From NCBI GenBank assembly GCA_046348545.1, contig JAXMEB010000003.1, forward strand, positions 620,001-684,000: a stretch of DNA of 64,000 nucleotides. The letters are read 5' to 3'. This DNA comes from JAXMEB01 sp046348545. GTDB lineage: Bacteria > Pseudomonadota > Gammaproteobacteria > Berkiellales > Berkiellaceae. Made by a program: the position numbers and the translations under genes. The notes under the pieces are model-generated. The model did no database searches. It saw nothing but the letters and a program-made list of their open reading frames with translations, and was not told where the DNA came from. This document shows positions 51,057-59,715 of this stretch, in pieces (position 1 is the first letter of the stretch; each line of letters begins with the position of its first letter).

Positions 51057-52095
51057 TTTTAAAGTAAAGCAGCATGCTAAGGCCTAGCGCAGCCATAACG
51101 CCCCATATTGCATAGTACCCCCAGGGCCATTTTAATTCGGGCATGTAGTCAAAATTCATCCCATAGACGCCCACAATAAAGGTGAGTGGAATAAAGATTG
51201 TTGATATAATCGTTAGGGTTTTCATGACTTCGTTCATGCGATAAGAGATCGCTGAAAGATAGATTTCTAATATCCCAGATATCATGTCCCGCGCTATTTC
51301 TGCATTATCAATTACTTGCGTGGTGTGATCGTATAAATCATGGAGGAAGGGGCGTAGTTTGTCGTCTATGAGTTTATGCTTGTCTCGTATCAAAGTACTG
51401 ATAGCCTCTCTAAGAGGCCAAATCGCTTTTCGTAAATGTAAGAGATCGCGCTTTAATTCGTGAATTTCGGACGTGATACGTAGACCTTTATTTTCAAGAA
51501 CGTTTAACTCGATAGATTCAGAGATTTCGCCAACATTTTCAAGTACTAAGTAATAATGATCAATGATGAGATCCATAATCGAGTACGCGAGGAAATCAGA
51601 GCGAGTTTGATGTTGTAGTCCTTTTGCTTTTTCGATCCGTTCGACCAAAGGGTGTAAGTCATCTGGGTCCGCTTCTTGGAAGGTGATGACGTAATTGGGA
51701 CCTAAAATGATACTAATTTGCTCACTTTCCAATCGAGACGGTTCGGGTTGATAACTAATCATTCGAAGGACTATAAAAACATAATCATCAAAAAATTGGG
51801 CTTTTGGTCTTTGCGTGGTATGCAAAATGTCTTCTAGTACGAGATTATGGATCTTGAAAGCATTTCCGATACTTTCTATCGTTTTGATATCAGATAAGCC
51901 AGTGACTTTGATCCAATGAAGGCTATCACTTTTTTTAAGTTCAATCACTTCACTCAAAGGAATTTCTTTTCTAAAGATGCCTTTATGACAATCTAATGTG
52001 GAAATAGTTGTCTGAGCGGACTTTTTCTCTCCAATATGAATTAAGGCACCCGGTGCCAGGCCAATTTTCTTTGCATAACTTTTCATGTCATTCAC
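51040..52095 (-). CDS. corA: Magnesium/cobalt transporter CorA
   Basis: Pentameric Mg2+ channel of 351 residues. The large N-terminal cytoplasmic domain is followed by two C-terminal membrane helices, and the selectivity motif YGMNF (GMN) is at the end of the first. The preceding signature is TIISTIFIPLTFIVGV. Ends in Lys-rich KIKKWF. It follows the DUF4124 gene by a one-base-type junction, so glnA-DUF4124-corA may be co-transcribed. Confidence 0.95.
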   Translation of the reverse strand: MNDMKSYAKKIGLAPGALIHIGEKKSAQTTISTLDCHKGIFRKEIPLSEVIELKKSDSLHWIKVTGLSDIKTIESIGNAFKIHNLVLEDILHTTQRPKAQFFDDYVFIVLRMISYQPEPSRLESEQISIILGPNYVITFQEADPDDLHPLVERIEKAKGLQHQTRSDFLAYSIMDLIIDHYYLVLENVGEISESIELNVLENKGLRITSEIHELKRDLLHLRKAIWPLREAISTLIRDKHKLIDDKLRPFLHDLYDHTTQVIDNAEIARDMISGILEIYLSAISYRMNEVMKTLTIISTIFIPLTFIVGVYGMNFDYMPELKWPWGYYAIWGVMAALGLSMLLYFKIKKWF

Positions 52096-52695
52096 CTAGG
52101 GCGCACGAGGTGCCATGGGTGCTTGTGGAGCACGAGGCATTTGGGGTGCTGGGGGTAGTAAGGGATTGAATAAGAAACTACGTTTTGTGTGGATCGTGAT
52201 TTCGTTGCTTGTGCTAATAGTTTGTTCAAAATCATCCGCTGCAACCACAATGGCTTGAATCGTATGAGTCCCATTATCCATTTCTTTAATGGTGAAAACA
52301 GTACCGTTTTGTGGCTCACCGTAAGGCTTATGGTCAACATTGAGGCGAACTAAATGATCTTCATGGAGTTTTGGAATCGTTAATATTTTTACTTCTATCC
52401 CATTTGCCCCCATGGGTATAAATGTATCGGTATCTGGTGTAACAATGGTGATCGTATATTCTTGAGGTGCGGTTAGCGGTGCTGTATCCGCGTCAGTGGT
52501 CGTTTCTTCTGGTGCAGGAGGGGCGTTGTATGTTTTTATAGGCGCAATCTGTATCACTTCAGCATCTTCAAGAGGCGTATCCGAGTAGATCACATGTCCA
52601 TCTTTATCAATTTTCTTGTAAACCTCGGCAGCAGAGGCTTGCCCTAATAATAAGGCAAGCCCCAACAATCCTATCATTCGGTATAGAGTCCTCAT
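52096..52695 (-). CDS. DUF4124-domain envelope protein
   Basis: 199 residues with a signal peptide (MIGLLGLALLLGQASA) and the DUF4124 motif straight after it (AEVYKKIDKDGHVIYSDTPL). Genes of this type are commonly next to glnA in gammaproteobacteria; the role is not known. The C-terminus is a low-complexity Pro/Ala/Met tail (PPAPQMPRAPQAPMAPRAP). The start overlaps the glnA stop by ATGA. Confidence 0.85.
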   Translation of the reverse strand: MRTLYRMIGLLGLALLLGQASAAEVYKKIDKDGHVIYSDTPLEDAEVIQIAPIKTYNAPPAPEETTTDADTAPLTAPQEYTITIVTPDTDTFIPMGANGIEVKILTIPKLHEDHLVRLNVDHKPYGEPQNGTVFTIKEMDNGTHTIQAIVVAADDFEQTISTSNEITIHTKRSFLFNPLLPPAPQMPRAPQAPMAPRAP

Positions 52696-54101
52696 AGACT
52701 GTAGTATAGGTCGAATTCCACAGGATGGGTTGTCATACGGACTCGTGTAATCTCTTGCTCTTTGAGCGTGATGTAGCTGTCAATTAGCCTATCGGAGAAG
52801 ACGCCGCCGGCTTTCAAAAAGCCCCTATTTTTATCGAGCGCTATTAAGGCTTCATCTAGGCTCCCTGCAACTTTATCTAGTTCTTTAGCTTCATGACTGG
52901 ATAGTTCGTATAAATCTTTATCCATCGGGTTTCCTGGATGGATTTGATTTTGAATCCCATCTAATCCCGCCATCAGCATCGCTGCAAAAGCAAAGTAAGG
53001 ATTGGTCGCAGGATCAGGGAAGCGAACTTCAATACGGCTGGCTCTTGGATCCGTGCCATAGGGGATTCTAATCGCTGCTGAGCGATTTCGAGCAGAATAA
53101 GCGAGATGAACGGGTGCTTCAAAGCCAGGGACTAATCGCTTGTAGCTATTGGTTGTACCGTTAGTGAATGCATTTAATGCCTTGGCGTGTTTAATAATCC
53201 CACCGATGTAGAAGAGAGCAGTCTCACTTAAACCAGCGTAAAGATTACCAGTAAATAAATTCACGCCACCTTTTTCTAGAGATTGATGGCAATGCATCCC
53301 GCTGCCATTATCGCCGACGAGTGGTTTTGGCATGAAGGTTGCTGTTTTGCCGTAGGCATGCGCCACATTGTGAACGACATATTTTAGAATTTGTAATTCA
53401 TCTGCTTTTTTAACCAAAGTGTTAAAACGAGTTGCAACTTCGTTTTGATTGCAGGTTGCAACTTCATGATGATGTGCTTCTACAATAAGCCCCATTTTTT
53501 CAAGGGTGAGTGAAATAGCCGAGCGCAAATCTTGCGAGGAATCGACGGGTGGGACTGGGAAGTAGCCTCCTTTCACCGTTGGACGGTGCCCTCGATTACC
53601 GCCAGCTATATCTGAATCAGAATTCCAAGCCGCCTCTTCTGAATCAACTTGATAAAATGCACCTTTAATATCAATTTTCCAGCGTACATCATCTAAAATA
53701 AAAAACTCAGGCTCAGGCCCCACGTAAAAATTATCAGCAATCCCCGTGCTGCGAAGATACTTTTCAGCCCGCTTTGCAAGTGAGCGCGGATCTTTTTCAT
53801 AGGGATGTCCTGTGGCAGGATCATGAATATCACACCGCACAATCAGGGTCGCTTCTTCTCTAAAAGGATCGATCACCGCGCTTTCAGCATCAGGGAGTAG
53901 CACCATGTCAGATTCATTGATGCCTTGCCATCCGGCTATCGATGAGCCATCAAACATCTTGCCTTGGGCAAGGAGCGCTTCAGTGGCTTGATGTGCTGGG
54001 ATCGAAACATGTTGTTCTTTCCCTCGCGTATCCGTGAATCTAAAATCAACAAATTTAATATTTTGGGTTTGAATTTGTTCAAGTACTGCTTGAATAGCCA
54101 T
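52692..54101 (-). CDS. glnA: Glutamine synthetase, type I
   Basis: Dodecameric enzyme making glutamine from glutamate, ammonia and ATP. 469 residues. Landmarks are FDGSSIAGW, FYVGPEPEFFILDD, EVATCNQNEVATRFN, NGSGMHCHQSL, NRSAAIRIPYGTDPRASRIE and the adenylylation Tyr in DLYELSSHEAKEL, so GlnE-type control is possible. It lies 56 bases after tusA on the same strand; no NtrC-type upstream region is visible in that short gap. Confidence 0.97.
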   Translation of the reverse strand: MAIQAVLEQIQTQNIKFVDFRFTDTRGKEQHVSIPAHQATEALLAQGKMFDGSSIAGWQGINESDMVLLPDAESAVIDPFREEATLIVRCDIHDPATGHPYEKDPRSLAKRAEKYLRSTGIADNFYVGPEPEFFILDDVRWKIDIKGAFYQVDSEEAAWNSDSDIAGGNRGHRPTVKGGYFPVPPVDSSQDLRSAISLTLEKMGLIVEAHHHEVATCNQNEVATRFNTLVKKADELQILKYVVHNVAHAYGKTATFMPKPLVGDNGSGMHCHQSLEKGGVNLFTGNLYAGLSETALFYIGGIIKHAKALNAFTNGTTNSYKRLVPGFEAPVHLAYSARNRSAAIRIPYGTDPRASRIEVRFPDPATNPYFAFAAMLMAGLDGIQNQIHPGNPMDKDLYELSSHEAKELDKVAGSLDEALIALDKNRGFLKAGGVFSDRLIDSYITLKEQEITRVRMTTHPVEFDLYYSL

Positions 54102-54157
54102 GATGCCTCTTTCCTTGTTATGATCATTAGGTTGGAAGAAAGAGTTTATCAGAAAAA

Positions 54158-54382
54158 TTAATTCTTTTTAACGATGATATGTATTTCCAGGTCAACTTGA
54201 TTTGAAGTGAGGAAAGTGTGACCGTGTACACGACACCAAGCTGGAATATCTTGTAAGACACCTGGGTCAGTACAGTGGATTTCTACGGTATCTCCAATCG
54301 AAATTCGATTGCAAGCCTGTTGAAGACGGATGACTGGTAACGGACATAGTAGACGCTTAGCGTCGATAACATGATGTGTCAT
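54158..54382 (-). CDS. tusA: Sulfur carrier protein TusA
   Basis: 74-residue TusA family protein. It has the CPxP motif LLCPLPVIRLQQA with the persulfide-carrying Cys, then the DTVEIHCTDPGVLQDIPAWC helix region. TusA relays sulfur from IscS-type desulfurases to tRNA thiolation or molybdopterin. A PP-loop sulfurtransferase-like gene is next upstream, with repeats in between. Confidence 0.94.
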   Translation of the reverse strand: MTHHVIDAKRLLCPLPVIRLQQACNRISIGDTVEIHCTDPGVLQDIPAWCRVHGHTFLTSNQVDLEIHIIVKKN

Positions 54383-54385
54383 ATG

Positions 54386-54511
54386 CTCTTCCCATTTTGA
54401 ATTTATGCTGCGTTGCCTTCACTCGTTCACACCAGTCATGCACCAAAGCGTGTACTTCTGAGCGCTTCGCTTGCTTGGTGCCTTGCCTAAATTCAAACTG
54501 GTTTGAGTATA
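54386..54511 (+). repeat. Family B dispersed repeat
   Basis: About 126 bp, beginning TGCTCTTCCCATTTTGAATT and ending AATTCAAACTGGTTTGAGTA plus TA. The ends are inverted relatives (TCTTCCCA-TTTTGAATTTATGC against TACTCAAACCAGTTTGAATTTAGGC). The core GTCATGCACC..GCGTGTACTTC is related to the family A core. It overlaps the start of the family A copy at 54508 by four bases and matches the inverted copy at 58355-58523. Confidence 0.75.
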
Positions 54512-54635
54512 CCCTTCACAGCTGAATTTTCGGGGTTGTTGCCTTCGCGATTCTCACCGCAGTCATGTACTTTGTGTACACTCCTGCGACTCGAACACTC
54601 CGCGCCTACCCGAAAAATCATCTGGTTTGAGTATA
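54508..54635 (+). repeat. Family A repeat with a family B right end
   Basis: 128-bp copy identical in most of its length to the 60508 copy, but its right end reads CATCTGGTTTGAGTATA where the other copies read CATCTGTTGTGGGTATA. CTGGTTTGAGTATA is the right end of family B, present also at the junction 54498-54511. This is a recombinant element. It forms the 3' end of the PP-loop gene (54563-54635). Confidence 0.85.
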
Positions 54636-55738
54636 TCCGTTAGAGCTGAATGTTTGGCGTGTAAGAGAGTTTGTTTATATTTCAATTTATTTTGCTGATC
54701 AATGGTCCAAGTAATCGGGTGCTCAATTTTAGGAAGTGGTACAACTCTCAACCAGAACTCTCTACCATCTAGTAAGGTGACTTGAACCTTAACGAGATCT
54801 GCGTCACGACCTTGGCTGTATCCTGCGACAACTCGAGCTGCAAATTCGATATCTTCGTCCGAAAGGGTGCCATCGATGAGGCAGATAGGCCCTGTAGGTT
54901 GGATAGCGCGAATATGGATAAATTGCTTACGATAACCTTCTAGAAAATTGTTTTCGCCCTCCTCGCGTCCAATAATGAGTTTAAAATTTGGACGAGGTCT
55001 AATATGACGCCCCACTTTCAGAAGAATAATGTCATCGAGTTCATAAGAACGGTGACCTTGAGTTTGCCAGAGGTCGATTAATTTTTCAGAGTACTTCCGA
55101 TCAGTTAGAAAACAACAGCCACCGGCAGGCTGCGCATATTCAGTGATATGATAGTGAGCGGCCAATGCGATTTGTCCTTTACGAGAGCGCCCAGAAAAAT
55201 CAAATAATTTGTTTCGATCGATCCATCCTTTTTCTTCAGCCAATGTTGGCGGTAGTAATTTGGCAGATAACGGGCGAAGTAGTTTATTCTCAGCCCCAGA
55301 TCGTTGAGCGACAATAGGCATTTTCTTTTTTAATTGAGACATCGGTCGTTGCCCAATCACCTCACCTGTGATGATAAAATCGAATCTATTTTCTTCAATC
55401 CACTCGAGTGCTTTTTTGACCATGAAGACTTTACAATCCAAGCAAGGATTCAGATAAGATCCATAGCCATGCTGCGGGTTGAGCATGACTTGTTTGTATT
55501 CTTCTACGACATCAATAATGTGTAATTTGATACCCAATTGTTCGGCAACCCATAGTGCGTTGTTGCGCTTAGGCTTTTTTTGATCTCGTTGTCTAATCGC
55601 ATGCGTGTGGCCTTCGACACAAAAACCGGTGAAAAAATTGATCCCTTCGACATGAACGCCTTGTTCTAAAATTGCTTTTGTGGCCAACATCGAGTCTAAA
55701 CCACCCGAGATCAAGGAAACGGCTTTAGATGAGTGCAT
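54563..55738 (-). CDS. PP-loop (MnmA/ThiI-like) protein with repeat-derived C-terminus
   Basis: About 391 residues from ATG 55738 (a TTG two codons earlier is also in frame). The PP-loop ATP-binding motif SGGLDS is at 11-16, a PCLDC pair at about 104-108 (LNPCLDCKVFM), and PAGGCCFLTD at about 202. The next part (KVGRHIRPRPNFKLIIGREE) resembles the NFACT-R/DUF814-type region found in MnmA-like proteins of unknown function. Such enzymes activate tRNA bases or carry sulfur; a tusA neighbour supports a thiolation role. The last 24 codons, including the stop, are read from the family A repeat, so the natural C-terminus has been replaced. Confidence 0.85.
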   Translation of the reverse strand: MHSSKAVSLISGGLDSMLATKAILEQGVHVEGINFFTGFCVEGHTHAIRQRDQKKPKRNNALWVAEQLGIKLHIIDVVEEYKQVMLNPQHGYGSYLNPCLDCKVFMVKKALEWIEENRFDFIITGEVIGQRPMSQLKKKMPIVAQRSGAENKLLRPLSAKLLPPTLAEEKGWIDRNKLFDFSGRSRKGQIALAAHYHITEYAQPAGGCCFLTDRKYSEKLIDLWQTQGHRSYELDDIILLKVGRHIRPRPNFKLIIGREEGENNFLEGYRKQFIHIRAIQPTGPICLIDGTLSDEDIEFAARVVAGYSQGRDADLVKVQVTLLDGREFWLRVVPLPKIEHPITWTIDQQNKLKYKQTLLHAKHSALTDILKPDDFSGRRGVFESQECTQST

Positions 55739-55800
55739 AAACAACCAATCATGCAGAGAAAAGAGGGCTATTATAGCGGATCTTCAAGCCTTAGGTAGAT

Positions 55801-56298
55801 TTAATGAGCAGAGGTTGACAAATTCAATAAGGGAGCAAAAAGGTCATTAGCCTGACTACTATTGGCGATATCACGTGTTGCGCTCAGGACATCAATCATG
55901 GGAACAAAGCGACCGCATAAAGTTGCATAGAAATCACTATCCTGGGTTGCTAACGTGCAAGACAGGGTTGAGTAGGCTGTTTGGCCGAGTTTAATGAAAT
56001 AAGCAGGTGTGACGCGACGGCGTTTGGCTCGTTCCGGAAACAGCCCAGCAAACAACATACACTTGTCACCGACATCTTTCAGTAAATAGGGTTTTTGTCC
56101 AATGGCTTGGGCGCTTTCTAGAAAATCTAAACCCAATACACTGGCAACCAGTTCAGGCTTAGCGGAAAATCGCATTAATAGGAAGACCAAGTAGCTCTCG
56201 AGCTCAACGCCAAGTTGGATATGGCGTATAGATTCCGCTTCGTTGATTAATGCATGCCATTCAGCGGTTTGGGTTGGATGGATGAACAGTTTTGACAT
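55801..56298 (-). CDS. Conserved-looking unknown protein, 165 residues
   Basis: I do not recognise the family. A soluble helical protein with a strongly organised middle (LESYLVFLLMRFSAKPELVA, then FPERAKRRRVTPAYFIKLGQ) and no signal peptide or catalytic motif. Codon use and composition look like the core genes. It is divergent from bipA and lies 62 bases upstream of the PP-loop gene on the same strand. Confidence 0.75.
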   Translation of the reverse strand: MSKLFIHPTQTAEWHALINEAESIRHIQLGVELESYLVFLLMRFSAKPELVASVLGLDFLESAQAIGQKPYLLKDVGDKCMLFAGLFPERAKRRRVTPAYFIKLGQTAYSTLSCTLATQDSDFYATLCGRFVPMIDVLSATRDIANSSQANDLFAPLLNLSTSAH

Positions 56299-56441
56299 GA
56301 TCGCTCCACATTTCTGATAGCCCTTTATTCAAAGCATAGGCTATATTGAATCATTGCGTGCAGATGCAGCATCTTAAGGCATGCCTTATTTTCTTAACCT
56401 AGCATGAGTTATCCATAAAACTCTAGTTATTAATTTAAATG

Positions 56442-56461
56442 CCTGTTTAGGATAACAGGCA
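56442..56461. promoter_or_regulatory. Hairpin in the bipA leader region
   Basis: GCCTGTT and AACAGGC pair around TAGGAT, about 46 bases before the bipA GTG start. The 209-base interval 56299-56507 is AT-rich and must hold promoters for both divergent genes, but I cannot single one out. Confidence 0.35.
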
Positions 56462-56507
56462 GAAAACTGGTAAAATAAACGATCAATTATTTTCAGGAAC
56501 CCATTTT

Positions 56508-58331
56508 GTGAGTAAGCAAATACGAAATATTGCCATTATTGCGCACGTCGATCATGGCAAAACCACCTTAGTGGATAAATTACTTCAGCAGTCCGGCAGC
56601 CTAGAGCGTAAACGGCAGAATCAGGTTCGAATCATGGATAGTAATGAGCTTGAGCAAGAGCGTGGCATTACGATTCTAGCAAAAAATACCGCAATTAATT
56701 GGAATGAGTATCACATTAATATTGTAGATACCCCAGGCCATGCTGATTTTGGCGGAGAAGTTGAGCGTGTTTTGTCGATGGTGGATGCGGTATTGCTTCT
56801 AGTCGATGCAACGGATGGTCCTATGCCTCAAACCAGGTTTGTGACTCAAAAAGCATTTGCACAAGGTCTACATCCGATCGTTGTTGTGAATAAAATTGAT
56901 AGACCATCTGCTAGGCCTGAATGGGTTGTCGATGCGGTTTTTGACCTATTTGATAGTTTAGGTGCAACTGAAGAACAGCTCGATTTCCCGGTCGTATACG
57001 CTTCTGCATTGGAGGGGTATGCAACGCGTGATCTGAAGCAACCGGCCACCGATATGCAGGCGTTATTTGAAATTATTGTTCAGCACACGCCGGAGCCTAT
57101 TTGCGATGAAGAGGGTCCCTTTCAAATGCAGATTAGTAGTTTGGATTATTCCAGCTATGTGGGCATGATTGGGATTGGTCGAATTAAGCGTGGGAAGATT
57201 AAACCCAATACGCCCGTGACGATCGTGAATCCTGAAGGGAAGCCTAGATCAGGGCGTCTTCTTCAAGTTTTTGGTCATTTAGGGCTAGAGCGTGTTGAAT
57301 TGACAGAAGCTAAAGCAGGCGACATTATTGCGGTAACGGGTATCGATCCGCTTTCGATTTCAGATACGATTTGTGATCCGGCTAAGGCAGAAGGTTTAAC
57401 GCCTCTTAAAGTTGACGAGCCAACCATGAGTATGACATTTCAGGTGAACACCTCTCCTTTTGCTGGACAGGCGGGCAAGTATGTCACGAGCCGTCAGTTG
57501 CGTGAACGCTTGGATACCGAATTGAAATCGAATGTGGCGCTTCGGGTCGAGGATACCGATGAGCCTGATAAATTCAAAGTATCAGGTCGAGGCGAGTTGC
57601 ATTTATCTATTCTGATTGAAACCATGCGCCGTGAAGGTTATGAAGTGGCCTTGTCGCGTCCAGAAGTGATTTACAAGGAAATCGATGGCGTTAGATGTGA
57701 GCCCTATGAGTTGTTGGCCATTGATATAGATGAACAGCACCAAGGTTCAGTCATGGAAAACTTGGGCGCTAGAAAGGGTGATTTGAAAAATATGTTGCCA
57801 TTAGGTCAGGGACGGGTCCGTTTAGATTATGAAATTCCCTCTAGAGGTTTAATTGGTTTTCATACTGAGTTTTCCAGTATGACGCGAGGCACCGGGATTG
57901 CAACGCATGTATTTGATCATTATGGTCCTGCCAAACCTGGTGAAGTAGCTGGTCGTAAAAATGGCGTGTTAATTGCGAATGCGCCAGGAAAAGCCACAGG
58001 GTATTCGCTATGGCAGTTGCAACCGCGTGGTAAGTTAATTATTGGCCCTCAAACAGAAGTGTATGAAGGTATGATTGTGGGAGTCCACAGTCGTGATAAC
58101 GATTTGGTTGTCAATGTCATAAAAGGTAAGCAGCTAACCAATATTCGGGCCTCTGGTTCTGATGAGAATATTGTACTCACCCCACCGATCCAGCACTCTC
58201 TGGAATCAGCTATTGAATTTATCAATGATGATGAGTTGGTTGAAGTCACGCCTACCGATATTCGACTACGTAAAAAGTGGTTGAAAGAGAGTGATCGAAA
58301 ACGCAACCAACGAAAAGAAGATGTTAACTAA
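56508..58331 (+). CDS. bipA: Ribosome-associated GTPase BipA/TypA
   Basis: Translational GTPase of 607 residues, relative of EF-G and LepA. G1 is AHVDHGKTT, switch and G2 EQERGITILAKNTA, G3 DTPGHADFGGEVER, G4 NKIDRPSARPEW, G5 ASALEG. The C-terminal BipA-specific domain reads NGVLIANAPGKATGYSLWQL. It is involved in ribosome assembly at low temperature and stress. GTG start with AGGA ten bases upstream. A family B repeat begins 24 bases after the stop. Confidence 0.97.
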   Translation: MSKQIRNIAIIAHVDHGKTTLVDKLLQQSGSLERKRQNQVRIMDSNELEQERGITILAKNTAINWNEYHINIVDTPGHADFGGEVERVLSMVDAVLLLVDATDGPMPQTRFVTQKAFAQGLHPIVVVNKIDRPSARPEWVVDAVFDLFDSLGATEEQLDFPVVYASALEGYATRDLKQPATDMQALFEIIVQHTPEPICDEEGPFQMQISSLDYSSYVGMIGIGRIKRGKIKPNTPVTIVNPEGKPRSGRLLQVFGHLGLERVELTEAKAGDIIAVTGIDPLSISDTICDPAKAEGLTPLKVDEPTMSMTFQVNTSPFAGQAGKYVTSRQLRERLDTELKSNVALRVEDTDEPDKFKVSGRGELHLSILIETMRREGYEVALSRPEVIYKEIDGVRCEPYELLAIDIDEQHQGSVMENLGARKGDLKNMLPLGQGRVRLDYEIPSRGLIGFHTEFSSMTRGTGIATHVFDHYGPAKPGEVAGRKNGVLIANAPGKATGYSLWQLQPRGKLIIGPQTEVYEGMIVGVHSRDNDLVVNVIKGKQLTNIRASGSDENIVLTPPIQHSLESAIEFINDDELVEVTPTDIRLRKKWLKESDRKRNQRKEDVN

Positions 58332-58354
58332 CATTCTCTATAATTTGGTCGTGA

Positions 58355-58523
58355 AGAGTATACTCAAACCAGTTTGAATTTAGGCGAGGCGTCAAGTGAA
58401 TGAATCCTCCGGAGTGCACATAAGGTGCATGACGGGGGTGAGCGCGCGCGGACAATCCACCTACGCCCTTGTGAGCTTCGGACGGACAAGCAAAGCATAA
58501 ATTTAAACTGGGAAGAGTAATAA
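58355..58523 (-). repeat. Family B dispersed repeat (inverted, long copy)
   Basis: About 169 bp. Ends TATACTCAAACCAGTTTGAA and TTTAAACTGGGAAGAGTA match those of 54386-54511 in reverse. Inside it carries the reverse of GCTTGTCCGTCCGAAGCTCA, the same module seen in the long family A copies at 21315 and 35215, and a core with GTGCACATAAGGTGCATGAC. Long frames through this region on the minus strand are not genes. Confidence 0.75.
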
Positions 58524-58549
58524 AAAAAAGCCTGGGAGGGGTCCCAGGC
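58522..58549 (-). terminator. Strong Rho-independent terminator, minus strand
   Basis: On the minus strand GCCTGGGA and TCCCAGGC form a perfect eight-base stem with a four-base loop, followed by eight T's. There is no T-run on the plus strand, so it is not a bipA terminator. No minus-strand protein gene ends here, which points to an RNA transcript. Confidence 0.8.
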
Positions 58550-58690
58550 CAAATCCGAATCTGTTCGGTTGGAGATTGACGCTTATAGTCTCTCACCGCC
58601 TTTGAAATTCAGCCATGGCAGATAGCTTGTAACTATGTGAGATATTTGCCTGATTCGCCTAGGGATTTATTTTTAGGTAAAATTCAATCA
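58522..58690 (-). ncRNA. Candidate small RNA upstream of a minus-strand terminator
   Basis: The 165 bases before the minus-strand terminator contain no protein gene longer than seven codons (an unconvincing ATG frame reading MAEFQRR). They contain a hairpin CCGAA-CAGA-TTCGG at 58568-58555 and other short inverted repeats. An orphan intrinsic terminator in a 384-base gene-free interval is the usual sign of a small RNA. The 5' end is a guess; I see no clear promoter and do not recognise 6S, tmRNA, SRP or RNase P features. Confidence 0.4.
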
Positions 58691-58715
58691 GATCAATAAA
58701 GGGACCTTATCAAAA

Positions 58716-59666
58716 ATGAAAACACTCTATCCACCGATCAAGCCTTACGCTCAACATGAATTGGAAGTTGGTTTACCACATAAAATTTATGTAGAAGAAT
58801 GTGGCAACCCCAAAGGGATCCCGGCTTTATTTGTTCATGGCGGGCCAGGTGCGGGATGTGGTGTCGATGATAGACGTTTTTTTGATCCTGAAAAATACCG
58901 AATTGTTTTGTTTGATCAGCGTGGTAGTGGTCGTTCGACACCACATGCTTGCTTAGAGGATAATTCGACAGCTGATCTGGTATCGGACATGGAAAAAATC
59001 CGTCAATTTCTAAAAATTGATCGTTGGATGTTATTTGGAGGCTCTTGGGGATCAACTCTCAGCTTGATTTATTCTGAAGCGTACCCTGATAAGGTGATGG
59101 GGCTGGTTTTACGTGGAATTTTTCTCTGTCGTGAGCAAGATTTAAATTGGTTTTACAAAGAAGGTGCGAGTCATGTGTTCGCAGACTATTGGGACCTTTT
59201 TGTGAAGTATATCCCAAGAGAAGAGCGTCAAGATCTGATTGATGCGTATTATCAACGATTAACGGGGCAAGATGAATTGGCGCGTATGGGGGCCGCCAAA
59301 AATTGGGCGCAGTGGGAAGCCCAGTGCGCGACCTTGCAACCTTCCAAGCAAGTGATTAACAAATTAACCAATCCGCACACCGCGATGAGTTTGGCAAGAA
59401 TTGAGACGCATTATTTTAAGCATAAAGTGTTTATTCAAGAGAATGAAATCATTCTGAATGCGCCTAAACTTGCTAACATACCTGGCGTCATTATTCATGG
59501 GCGATACGATATGGTTTGTCCACTTGATAATGCGCTCAAATTACATAAAGTGTGGCCACAATCTGAGTTACACATTATTCGTGATGCAGGACATGCTTCT
59601 TCGGAGCCAGGGATCACCTGCGCCTTGGTCAATGCAACGGATATGATGGCAAGCTTTCTGGATTAA
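58716..59666 (+). CDS. pip: Proline iminopeptidase
   Basis: Alpha/beta-hydrolase (S33) of 316 residues that removes N-terminal proline. Oxyanion motif HGGPGAGCG at 41-49, DQRGSGRS at 67-74, nucleophile Ser110 in GGSWGS, acid in HGRYDMVCP and catalytic His in DAGHASSEP. It is complete and of usual length. It lies alone after the candidate small RNA region, and a methyltransferase gene follows 49 bases later. Confidence 0.95.
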   Translation: MKTLYPPIKPYAQHELEVGLPHKIYVEECGNPKGIPALFVHGGPGAGCGVDDRRFFDPEKYRIVLFDQRGSGRSTPHACLEDNSTADLVSDMEKIRQFLKIDRWMLFGGSWGSTLSLIYSEAYPDKVMGLVLRGIFLCREQDLNWFYKEGASHVFADYWDLFVKYIPREERQDLIDAYYQRLTGQDELARMGAAKNWAQWEAQCATLQPSKQVINKLTNPHTAMSLARIETHYFKHKVFIQENEIILNAPKLANIPGVIIHGRYDMVCPLDNALKLHKVWPQSELHIIRDAGHASSEPGITCALVNATDMMASFLD

Positions 59667-59715
59667 GGCTTTTAAAAAAATATAGCTGTACAGCCATATC
59701 CTTTGCTTTAAAAAT

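Noticed and set aside
58324..58596. Minus-strand open frames over the bipA-pip gap
   Set aside because: They run through the family B repeat and the intrinsic terminator; no family resemblance and no ribosome binding site.
58553..58715. 6S RNA, 4.5S RNA or tmRNA in the bipA-pip interval
   Set aside because: The conserved sequence marks of these RNAs are absent, so only an unnamed small RNA candidate is proposed.
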